Below, one piece after another: positions 18,091 to 24,790 of a stretch of 64,000 nt of DNA. The stretch is from assembly GCF_017592545.1 (NCBI RefSeq), contig NZ_JAGFOA010000001.1, positions 407,577-471,576 on the forward strand, in the 5' to 3' direction. Position 1 is the first letter of the stretch; each line of letters starts with the position of its first letter. The position numbers and the translations under genes were made by a program. Origin of the DNA: Microbacterium stercoris. Its GTDB lineage: Bacteria; Actinomycetota; Actinomycetes; Actinomycetales; Microbacteriaceae. Below the pieces are notes generated by a model. That model saw only the letters and a program-made list of their open reading frames with translations, made no database searches and was not told where the DNA came from.

Positions 18091-18789
18091 ATGCTCGCGG
18101 GACTGGCAGATGTGACCGGCGCCGCGCTGCGCGGCTTCTTCTCGCTGCTCCGGCGCGTGCGTCATCCGCGTCCGATCCATCCGCACGGGCTGGTGCTGAC
18201 GGGGCGTGCGACGTGGATCCGCGGTGCGGCGCCGTCGGGCATCGACTGGATCGATGACGAGCGTGAAGAGCCGGTTGAGGTGACCGCGCGGCTGTCGCGC
18301 GGCATCGGGCTGCCGGCCGGGCTCGCGGACGTGCTCGGCCTTGCCGTGCGGTTCCACACCGTCGAGGGCGGGCACGCTGATGTGCTGCTCGCCACGACCG
18401 GCATCGGCTTCCCATCCCGATTCCTGCTCGCCCCGCGGCGCACACCGACGCGCGCGATCTTCGGGAGCCTCTTGCCGTACCGCTCGCCGCAGGGTCCGGT
18501 CATGATCTGCGCGCGGGGTGTGCCGTCGCGCACGCTGCCTGCCGACCTTCGGAGTCTGCGACGGTCGCTCGAGCAGCAGCCGTGGCGAGTCCGGATCTAT
18601 CACGCCGCCCCCACCGGCAAATGGCATCCGTTCGCCGAGCTCGTGCTCCGGCCCGCGGCCGAGCAGGACTCCGCCGCGCTGCGTTTCGACCCGGTGGGAC
18701 ATCCTCTCCCGGGGAGCACCACCTACCCCTGGGTGCGCCGCGTGCGAGACCCCAGCTACCGCGCCGCGCAGGGCGGAACCTCGCGCTAG
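18091..18789 (+). CDS. Uncharacterised protein, similar to actinobacterial proteins loosely called phosphodiesterases
   Basis: 232 residues, soluble, no signal peptide. Notable blocks: RPIHPHGLVLTGRATWIRGA, ARLSRGIGLPAGLADVLGLAVRF, FGSLLPYRSPQGPVMICARG and RIYHAAPTGKWHPFAELVLR. The overall pattern recalls a heme-dependent catalase-like fold family seen across actinobacteria, but I am not sure and see no heme ligand with confidence. A CATAAT box (18079-18084) ends 6 bases before the ATG, so the transcript is probably leaderless. The GNAT gene follows after 21 bases. Confidence 0.7.
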   Translation: MLAGLADVTGAALRGFFSLLRRVRHPRPIHPHGLVLTGRATWIRGAAPSGIDWIDDEREEPVEVTARLSRGIGLPAGLADVLGLAVRFHTVEGGHADVLLATTGIGFPSRFLLAPRRTPTRAIFGSLLPYRSPQGPVMICARGVPSRTLPADLRSLRRSLEQQPWRVRIYHAAPTGKWHPFAELVLRPAAEQDSAALRFDPVGHPLPGSTTYPWVRRVRDPSYRAAQGGTSR

Positions 18790-18810
18790 GACGAACAGGC
18801 AAGAGGGAAG

Positions 18811-19386
18811 GTGACGACTACCGTCGTGAGGGTGGAGATCGTGATCGAGCCCGTGCGGCACGAGGCCCTGATCCGATCGGACGACGTCGCCTCGCTTGCG
18901 CGCCTGTTCGACGCGGAGTACCTCGCCGACTTCGGCCCGTGGCACCCGGCGCAGCCCTACGGCTACGCGCCGCACGACGTGCACGTGATCGCGCGGGCCG
19001 GCGCGGTGGTTCTCGGCCACGCCGGATGGGGGCGCCGCCGGATCTCTGTGGGCGGCGGCGAGGTCGTCATCGCGGGCGTCGGGGGAGTGCTCGTCGCCGG
19101 ATCCGCGCGGGGGCAGCGGCTCGGCGAGAAGTTGATGGCCGCACTGGCACGGTCGATGGCGGGCGACGGGGGCATCGAATTCGGATACCTGGGGTGCCGA
19201 GAAGAGGTCGTGCCGTTCTACGAGGCGTGCGGGTGGACGCGCGTCACCGCGGCCGAGCGCTCGATCTCGCGCGACGGCATGCCCATTGAGGATCCGCCGG
19301 GACAGCCGCTGCTGATCCTGCCGGTCGTGTCCCCTCTCGACGCGTGGCCGGTGGGAGTCATCGACCTGCGCGGGCGGGCCTGGTAG
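18811..19386 (+). CDS. GNAT N-acetyltransferase, AAC(2')-like group
   Basis: 191 residues. A GNAT core is visible: VHVIARAGAVVLGHAGWGRR, GVGGVLVAGSARGQRLGEKLM (acetyl-CoA loop) and EFGYLGCREEVVPFYEACGW. The layout recalls aminoglycoside 2'-N-acetyltransferase or NodA-type GNATs, but resistance cannot be claimed from sequence. The GTG start at 18811 follows an A/G-rich stretch (AGAGGGAAG). It is probably expressed with the gene at 18091. Confidence 0.8.
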   Translation: MTTTVVRVEIVIEPVRHEALIRSDDVASLARLFDAEYLADFGPWHPAQPYGYAPHDVHVIARAGAVVLGHAGWGRRRISVGGGEVVIAGVGGVLVAGSARGQRLGEKLMAALARSMAGDGGIEFGYLGCREEVVPFYEACGWTRVTAAERSISRDGMPIEDPPGQPLLILPVVSPLDAWPVGVIDLRGRAW

Positions 19387-19427
19387 CCGCCGCCGCGCAA
19401 CGGTTCCGTCGGGATAGCGTGAGCGGG

Positions 19428-19457
19428 ATGGATACAGCAGCGCGGCCCGCATCGTGA
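19428..19457 (+). other. Possible leaderless upstream ORF (9 codons) coupled to the lipoprotein gene
   Basis: An ATG at 19428 lies 7 bases after a TAGCGT -10 box (19415-19420) and opens a 9-codon frame whose TGA overlaps the GTG start of the lipoprotein gene (GTGA). The same promoter-to-start spacing is seen at other leaderless genes here. It could couple translation to the main gene, which has no good ribosome site. Confidence 0.4.
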
Positions 19458-20323
19458 CAGCTCGCAGCAAGTCGGGCGTCGTCATCGTGTCGCTCACGGC
19501 TCTCACGGCTCTCACGGCCCTCACGGCGCTCGCGTCGCTCACGGCGTGTGCGGGCGGATCGCCCGCCTCGGCGCCGCAACTGCCCCCGACGAGCGGCGTG
19601 TTCGACTACCAGCTCGGCGGGGTCTCCGACCGCGTCGACGGCGGCGACGCCCTCGTCGAGATCGACGTCGTCGTGAGGGATGCGACGGCCGAGCCCCTCG
19701 AAGGCGCGTACAGCGTCTGCTACGTGAACGGCTTCCAGACCCAGCCCGGCGACGAGCGCTGGCTCGATCGCCCCGAGCTGCTGCTGCGTGATGCGGGAAC
19801 GGAACCCGTGACGGATCCGGCATGGCCCGATGAATACATCCTCGATCCGTCGACCGCGGATCAGCGCGCGGGGATCCTCGAGCTCATCGGTCCCGTGATC
19901 GACGGCTGCGCCACCGACGGATTCGATGCTGTCGAGATCGACAACCTCGACACCTGGACCCGGTTCGACGGCATCGACGAGGACGGTGCTCACGCGCTCG
20001 CCGCCGCCTATGTCGAGCGCGCGCATCGCGCAGGCTTGGCCATCGCACAGAAGAACGCCGCCGAGATCGCCCCGGTCGCGCGCGACGAGCTCGGATTCGA
20101 CTTCGCGGTCACTGAGGAATGCGGGGCGTGGAAGGAGTGCGCGGCGTACACCGAGGTGTACGGCGACCACGTGCTGCAGATCGAGTATCCGGATTCGCTC
20201 GCCGACAGCTCCCTCACGTTCGCCGAGGTCTGTGACCAGCCGGATCGCGCGCCCCTCGCGATCCTGCGGGATCGGGACCTCGTCGCCGCGGGCGGCGCCG
20301 AGCACCTCTACGACGCCTGCTGA
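19454..20323 (+). CDS. Lipoprotein, GH114 (endo alpha-1,4-polygalactosaminidase-like) glycoside hydrolase
   Basis: 289 residues. A lipoprotein signal peptide ends in LTAC (Cys near residue 32). The mature part is a TIM-barrel-like domain of the GH114/TM1410 type: DYQLGG near the start, VCYVNGFQ, ILDPSTADQRAGILELI, GFDAVEIDNLDTW with the probable catalytic acidic residues, and GLAIAQKNAAEI. Such enzymes cleave galactosamine-containing exopolysaccharide. The signal peptide is built from 9-base repeats (19493-19546). Start GTG 19454 may be reached through a coupled upstream frame. Confidence 0.83.
   Translation: MTARSKSGVVIVSLTALTALTALTALASLTACAGGSPASAPQLPPTSGVFDYQLGGVSDRVDGGDALVEIDVVVRDATAEPLEGAYSVCYVNGFQTQPGDERWLDRPELLLRDAGTEPVTDPAWPDEYILDPSTADQRAGILELIGPVIDGCATDGFDAVEIDNLDTWTRFDGIDEDGAHALAAAYVERAHRAGLAIAQKNAAEIAPVARDELGFDFAVTEECGAWKECAAYTEVYGDHVLQIEYPDSLADSSLTFAEVCDQPDRAPLAILRDRDLVAAGGAEHLYDAC
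19493..19546 (+). repeat. Six 9-bp tandem units inside the signal peptide
   Basis: Units of CTCACGGCT with small changes (fifth unit CTCGCGTCG) encode LTA repeats in the hydrophobic core of the lipoprotein signal. Unit number could vary by slippage in frame, changing the length of the core by 3 residues per unit. Confidence 0.9.
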
Positions 20324-20375
20324 CCGTCCGGCTCGCCCCATTGCGGTCGGCGGTCGTGCCGACCAGCATGGCGCC

Positions 20376-20945
20376 ATGGGCACCCTGAGCTACACGGCGA
20401 CCGTCTCGATCGACGGATTCGCAGCCGACGCCGACGGCGACTTCCAGTGGTCCGCACCGGGCGAGGACGTCTTCCGGTTCCACATCGAGCGCATGAACGA
20501 CGTCAGCGCCGAGATCCTCGGACGTCGCACCTATCAGCTCATGCGGTACTGGGAGGCCGAGCCGGATCCCTCCGAGGAGGTCTGGGGCGACGAGGAGCGC
20601 GAGTTCGCACGTCGCTGGTGCGAACTGGACCTCGTTGTCGCGTCGTCGACGCTCGATGAGGCGGACCTCGGAGCGGATGCGCGGCTGATCCGGGATCTGG
20701 GGCTTGAGGAGATCCAGCGGATCGCGGCGGGGGCGACCGGCGAGGTGGAGATCTTCGGACCGACGACGGCGGCGCCGGCGATCCGCGAGGGGCTTGTGCG
20801 CGACTTCCGGTTCTTCGTGGTGCCGAAGATCGTGGGCGGCGGCCTGCGGGCGATCCCGGAGGACGCGCGGCTCGACCTCGAGCTCGTCGAGCAGCGGGTC
20901 TTCGACAACGGCGCGGTGCTGCTGCACTACCGGCAGCGCACCTGA
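20376..20945 (+). CDS. Dihydrofolate reductase-fold (RibD C-terminal) protein
   Basis: 189 residues. The N-terminus YTATVSIDGFAADADGDFQW and ILGRRTYQLMRYWE, with a later EIFGPTTAAPAIREGLVRDF and PKIVGGGLRAIP, match the YwjB/YyaP type of DHFR-like reductases. They bind NADPH; substrates are unknown. The ATG at 20376 follows a GC-rich region without a clear ribosome site. Confidence 0.86.
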   Translation: MGTLSYTATVSIDGFAADADGDFQWSAPGEDVFRFHIERMNDVSAEILGRRTYQLMRYWEAEPDPSEEVWGDEEREFARRWCELDLVVASSTLDEADLGADARLIRDLGLEEIQRIAAGATGEVEIFGPTTAAPAIREGLVRDFRFFVVPKIVGGGLRAIPEDARLDLELVEQRVFDNGAVLLHYRQRT

Positions 20946-21018
20946 CGTCAGCCGGCGCGGGGGCTTGGCCGCACGACGGCGTGGCGCGTAGCCTGAGCCC
21001 CGCGAGAGGAGGCACCCC

Positions 21019-21180
21019 ATGTCCACGCACGCCCACAACACCGCGCCCGACCACGAGCCCGCGCCCAGTGAGCCGACCGTCCCCGAGCTGGAGGAGGACG
21101 AGACGATCGCTCCGCGCCCCGAGGAGGCGATCGCGGACGTCCTCCGTGCCGATCCGGATCTGACCGATCATCGCGGCTGA
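21019..21180 (+). CDS. Small acidic protein of unknown function
   Basis: 53 residues, acidic and proline-rich (PTVPELEEDETIAPRPEEA), probably disordered; no motif recognised. It is below the usual length cut-off but well supported: AGAGGAGG precedes the ATG by 7 bases and a TAGCCT -10-like box lies about 25 bases upstream near 20988. It converges on the acyltransferase gene, whose stop is 3 bases away. Confidence 0.65.
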   Translation: MSTHAHNTAPDHEPAPSEPTVPELEEDETIAPRPEEAIADVLRADPDLTDHRG

Positions 21181-21183
21181 GGG

Positions 21184-21759
21184 TCAGCCCTTCGCGTCCT
21201 CTTCCCGCAGGCGGGGTTCGACGCGGAGCGCCGGGGTGTAGCCGGCCTTGTCGGCGTAGAACGCGCGGATCACGTCCATGTCGGCGCGCACGTCGCCCGT
21301 CAGCGCGAGGGTCGGGCCGAGGCCGGAGGTCATCGTCGTGCGGTCGACGAAGCCGAGCGTCACGGGCATGCCGGTCTCGCGGGCGATCCGGTAGAAGCCC
21401 GACTTCCAGTGGGTGTGCGCCGAACGCGTGCCATCGGGGGTGATGACGAGGCTGAAGATCTCTCCCGACCGGACGCGATCGATGATCTCCCGCACGAGCG
21501 CGCCCGGATTCGCGCGATCGACGGGGATGCCGCCGAGCGCCCGCATGATCGGGCCGCGCCATCCGCGGAACAGGCTCTTCTTGCCCATCCAGTGCAGATC
21601 GATCCGCAGCGTCCAGGCGAGCGCGAGCATGAGGACGAAGTCCCAGTTCGACGTGTGCGGGGCCCCGAGCAGGATCGTGGGGCGTGTGGGAGCGGGCTCG
21701 GAGACGATTTTCCACCCGCTGAAGCGCCAGAACGCGCGGGCGAGGAGGCGACGGATCAT
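21184..21759 (-). CDS. Lysophospholipid (1-acylglycerol-3-phosphate) acyltransferase-family protein
   Basis: About 191 residues. The HX4D-type motif is HTSNWD near residue 38, FRGWRGPIMRALGGIPVDR holds the substrate-binding block, and TPDGTRS replaces the usual EGTRS. These place it in the PlsC superfamily, most like small actinobacterial members of uncertain acceptor. The ATG at 21759 is chosen; a GTG 9 bases upstream is an alternative. Confidence 0.82.
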   Translation of the reverse strand: MIRRLLARAFWRFSGWKIVSEPAPTRPTILLGAPHTSNWDFVLMLALAWTLRIDLHWMGKKSLFRGWRGPIMRALGGIPVDRANPGALVREIIDRVRSGEIFSLVITPDGTRSAHTHWKSGFYRIARETGMPVTLGFVDRTTMTSGLGPTLALTGDVRADMDVIRAFYADKAGYTPALRVEPRLREEDAKG

Positions 21760-21925
21760 GTCGTCCACGGTAAGCGAGCGTGCGCTTGCGTCCGCTGTCG
21801 GTAGGAGGAATCGTCAAAGCCGGGCGTGGCCTCTTGCGCTGGATCGACGGGTCCGATCGGATCCGTCTCCGAAAGTCGGGTGCGCGGACGGGGGATTCGC
21901 GAGAGTCGAGGGGAAGGGAGCTGTC

Positions 21926-22792
21926 GTGATCGAGATCCTCAACCGCCTCGTCGCGGAGGTCGAAGCGCACATCGGCGACGAGCTGGATGTCGACGCGCTG
22001 GCGGGCGCCATGGGCACCACGGGCTATCACGCGCGGCGGATGTTCTCGTCGCTCGCCGGCATGCCGGTGTCCGAGTACGTGAGGCGCCGGCGGATGACCG
22101 TGGCCGCCGCGGACGTGATCGGCGACGAGGAGCTGCTGACGATCGCCGTGCGGTACGGGTACGGATCGACCGAGGCCTTCGGCCGCGCGTTCCGCGCCGT
22201 GCACGGTGTCAGCCACGGCGACGTCCGGCGCGACGGCGGCCCCCTTCGCAGCCAACCACAGCTCAGGTTCCGCCTGACCGTCGAAGGGAGCACCCCCATG
22301 GATGCCCGCATCACCGAACGACCCGCCTTCCGCCTGATCGGCCACGCCGCGCGCGTGCCGCTGATCCACGAGGGCATCAACCCGCACATTCAGGCGCACA
22401 TCGCCTCGCTGCCCGCCGAGGAGCACGCTCGCCTCAAGCAGCTCTCCGACACGGATCCCGCAGGCCTGCTGCAGGTGACCGCGGATCAGGATCCGGACGC
22501 CGCCGTGGGCACGGAGCTCACGTACCTGCACGGGGTGGCGGTATCGACCGCGACCGCGGTGCCCGATGACCTCGACGCCATCGAGGTGCCCGCCGGGGCG
22601 TGGGCCGTCTTCCGCACCTCGGGGGAGCACCCCGCCGCCCTGCAGGCGGCGTGGGCGGCGACGGCGACCGACTGGTTCCCGTCGAACCCATGGCGTCTTC
22701 GCCCCGGGCCTTCCATCGTGGCGATCCTCGATCGGGCGCCCGACTTCTCGACCGCGACCTGTGAGCTCTGGATGCCCGTCGAACGCAGCTGA
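21926..22792 (+). CDS. AraC-family regulator with GyrI-like effector-binding domain
   Basis: 288 residues. The N-terminal AraC domain has two helix-turn-helix units (LDVDALAGAMGTTGYHARRMF and LTIAVRYGYGSTEAFGRAFR) and the C-terminal half (from about 130) is a GyrI-like small-molecule-binding fold ending in FSTATCELWMPVE. This is the Rob/BmrR-type layout, linked to multidrug or redox sensing. The GTG at 21926 follows GGGGAAGGGAG. No obvious target gene is adjacent apart from the monooxygenase downstream. Confidence 0.87.
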   Translation: MIEILNRLVAEVEAHIGDELDVDALAGAMGTTGYHARRMFSSLAGMPVSEYVRRRRMTVAAADVIGDEELLTIAVRYGYGSTEAFGRAFRAVHGVSHGDVRRDGGPLRSQPQLRFRLTVEGSTPMDARITERPAFRLIGHAARVPLIHEGINPHIQAHIASLPAEEHARLKQLSDTDPAGLLQVTADQDPDAAVGTELTYLHGVAVSTATAVPDDLDAIEVPAGAWAVFRTSGEHPAALQAAWAATATDWFPSNPWRLRPGPSIVAILDRAPDFSTATCELWMPVERS

Positions 22793-22819
22793 ACGCCGAC
22801 GCTCGCGCTGAACGCCGTC

Positions 22820-22889
22820 GCCGAGGAGAAATCCACAACGGAGGCCATCCTGCGGTGGATCGGTCCGCTGCCGTGGATTTCTCCTCGGC
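22820..22889. repeat. Long inverted repeat (17-bp arms) between two genes
   Basis: GCCGAGGAGAAATCCAC at 22820-22836 is exactly complementary to 22873-22889, with 36 bases between. A second pair, CCGCTGCC (22865-22872) and GGCAGCGG (22887-22894), overlaps the right arm and would form an alternative hairpin. It lies after the AraC gene and before the monooxygenase promoter. It could be a terminator, although the loop is long, or a regulatory switch. Confidence 0.6.
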
Positions 22890-22956
22890 AGCGGACGCGG
22901 ACGCGGGCTTCCGGCTGCGACCGCCAATGTCGGAGGGCGTCGCTAACGTCGGCGGC

Positions 22957-23265
22957 ATGAGCTACGGACTCTTCCTGACCCACCGGGCCCTTCCCGGCAA
23001 GCGCGACGAGCTGATCGCCGCGTGGAAGCGGCACATGCCCGCCGCCATCGATGCGAATGACGGCCACGAGGCGTACGTGTACACGACCGTCGCCGGCGAT
23101 CCGGAGGCCCTGATGGTCTTCCAGCAGTACGCGTCACGCGAGGAGGCGGCAGCATTCCTCACCACCGAGCCGTACCTCGCCTACCTCGCCGAGTCGGAGC
23201 ACCTGCTCGCCGGACCGCCCACCATGGTCACGGCGACGCCCGTCTGGTCGAAGAACGTCGGCTGA
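22957..23265 (+). CDS. Putative quinol monooxygenase (ABM domain)
   Basis: 102 residues with an antibiotic-biosynthesis-monooxygenase-like ferredoxin fold: FLTHRALPGKRDELIAAWKR and ALMVFQQYASREEAAAFLTTEPYLAYL. Family members act on small quinols or polyketides, or have no known activity. TAACGT (22944-22949) lies 7 bases before the ATG, suggesting a leaderless start. Its stop directly abuts the direct repeat at 23266. Confidence 0.8.
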   Translation: MSYGLFLTHRALPGKRDELIAAWKRHMPAAIDANDGHEAYVYTTVAGDPEALMVFQQYASREEAAAFLTTEPYLAYLAESEHLLAGPPTMVTATPVWSKNVG

Positions 23266-23320
23266 CCCCGCAGGCTCAGCCTGACGGAGACCGGATCTCC
23301 GACGGCGAGCCGCTCGGCCC
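23266..23320 (-). pseudogene. 3'-end remnant of a DUF1905 gene (direct repeat, left copy)
   Basis: 55 bases closely match 24461-24515, the 3' end of the intact DUF1905 gene. Read on the minus strand it gives AERLAVGDPVSVRLSLRG against AERLDVGDPVSVRLSLRG in the intact gene, but the stop codon is missing here. The rest of the gene is absent, so it is either a duplication remnant or one side of an old insertion. Confidence 0.7.
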
Positions 23321-23460
23321 GCGGTGATTCGGGTCGGATCCGTGCAGCTTCCGGTATTCGATCTCCGCCTCTCAGTCTGTGAGATGCTCCCGCCGTGAGC
23401 GCGGGTGCGCGTCTGTTTGAATCCGAATCGACTCCCTCGATTCGGCAGACAGGCGCCACC

Positions 23461-24429
23461 ATGACTTCGCACCCTCCGGGCTGGTATTCGGATCCGGACA
23501 CGCCCGGCCAGGTGCGCTGGTGGGACGGCATGGCCTGGACCACCAGCGTCGGCCCTGACGGCGCGCCCCCAGCGCATCCGCTGGGCTCGGTACGGGAGAG
23601 CCCCGCCAAGCGCCGGATCCGCTGGTGGGGGTGGGCGCTCATCGCCGTGGGTGTCGTCTTCGCAATCGCGGCGCCCCCGATCGCGCTGCCGCTGGCGATC
23701 GTCGCGCTCATCACCGGCATCGTCGGCTGGGCCCGCGGCGGACGCACGTGGCTTCGCCTGCGGTCGCGCAAGTCTGCGATGGCGCTCACGGCGATCGCTG
23801 CGGCGGCTCTGCTGCTCGCGGGAGGCTCGAGTGCCGTCGCGGGTGCGGCACGCGCACCGCAGGCCGAGGCTAGCGCCTTCAGCGCGCAGAACACGTCGCA
23901 GAACGAGCAGCGCACCGCGGAACCCCGCCCCTCGGCGACGCCCACTCCGAAGCCGAGCCCGACGCCGACGGCGACGCCGGAGGTCCGCGAGGAGGTCGTC
24001 ACGGAGGCCGTCGTGTTCGCCGAAGTCACGGTCGACGACCCCAACCTCGCCTCGGGGCAGACGCGCATCACCACCGAGGGCGTTCCCGGCGAGCGCACCA
24101 TCACGTATCGGGTCACCACCCTCGACGGGCAGGAGATCGACCGAGTGATCGTCTCGGACGCGATCACCCGTGCCCCGGTCGATCGCGTGACCGCGAACGG
24201 CACCTACGTCGCACCGCCGCCGGCCGCTCCCGCGCCGGTGGCAGGGTCGGCAGGGGGCGGTTGCGACGCGAACTACGCGGAGGCGTGTGTCCCGGTGTCC
24301 AGCGATGTGGACTGCGCCGGAGGCAGCGGCAACGGCCCGGCCTACTTCGACGGCGTGGCCCGCATCGTGGGCAGCGACATCTACGACCTGGACCGCGATA
24401 ACGACGGCTACGCCTGCGAGCCGAACTGA
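23461..24429 (+). CDS. DUF2510-G5-excalibur membrane protein
   Basis: About 322 residues. Residues about 5-28 form a DUF2510 module (PPGWYSDPDTPGQVRWWDGM). Two hydrophobic stretches follow (about 62-95 and 108-130). Outside is a Pro/Thr/Ser linker (PSATPTPKPSPTPTATPEV), a G5 domain (VVTEAVVFAEVTVDDPNL to ANGTYV) and a C-terminal excalibur calcium-binding motif, DLDRDNDGYACE. G5 domains bind N-acetylglucosamine or zinc, so a cell-wall role is plausible. The ATG at 23461 places DUF2510 at the N-terminus; a GTG at 23395 is an alternative. The gene lies between two 55-bp direct repeats. Confidence 0.85.
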   Translation: MTSHPPGWYSDPDTPGQVRWWDGMAWTTSVGPDGAPPAHPLGSVRESPAKRRIRWWGWALIAVGVVFAIAAPPIALPLAIVALITGIVGWARGGRTWLRLRSRKSAMALTAIAAAALLLAGGSSAVAGAARAPQAEASAFSAQNTSQNEQRTAEPRPSATPTPKPSPTPTATPEVREEVVTEAVVFAEVTVDDPNLASGQTRITTEGVPGERTITYRVTTLDGQEIDRVIVSDAITRAPVDRVTANGTYVAPPPAAPAPVAGSAGGGCDANYAEACVPVSSDVDCAGGSGNGPAYFDGVARIVGSDIYDLDRDNDGYACEPN

Positions 24430-24456
24430 GGCGCCAGCCCCGCGGGCTCAGCCGGA

Positions 24457-24738
24457 CTAACCCCGCAGGCTCAGCCTGACCGAAACCGGGTCTCCGACAT
24501 CAAGGCGCTCGGCGCGCTGCACGGCGACCTTGATCGGGAGCAGGAAGCGGCCGTCCTTCGGCCACATCGCCGTCTCGAACGTGGTGGCCCCGATCGTCGC
24601 CGTGACGGGCACCTGGCCCCAGTACATGAGGCCTCGCGCGGCGTCCTTGACCTCGTCGGACAGCTCCGGCGTCAGGGGAGCGAAGACGAACGGCGCCGGC
24701 CCCCGCCAGTGGATCAGCTCGGCATCGAACTCCCACAT
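24457..24738 (-). CDS. DUF1905 domain protein
   Basis: 93 residues, the size of a single DUF1905 domain: FDAELIHWRGPAPFVFAPL at the start, GQVPVTATIGATTFETAMW in the middle and FLLPIKVAVQRAERLDVGD near the end. Function unknown; the domain is often fused to OmdA-type proteins. It lies 52 bases after the PBP gene on the same strand. Its 3' end is duplicated at 23266. Confidence 0.85.
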   Translation of the reverse strand: MWEFDAELIHWRGPAPFVFAPLTPELSDEVKDAARGLMYWGQVPVTATIGATTFETAMWPKDGRFLLPIKVAVQRAERLDVGDPVSVRLSLRG

Positions 24739-24790
24739 CGCAACGTCACCGTTCGTCAGCGGCCGTCGGAGGACGGAGCATCGTGTCGCC

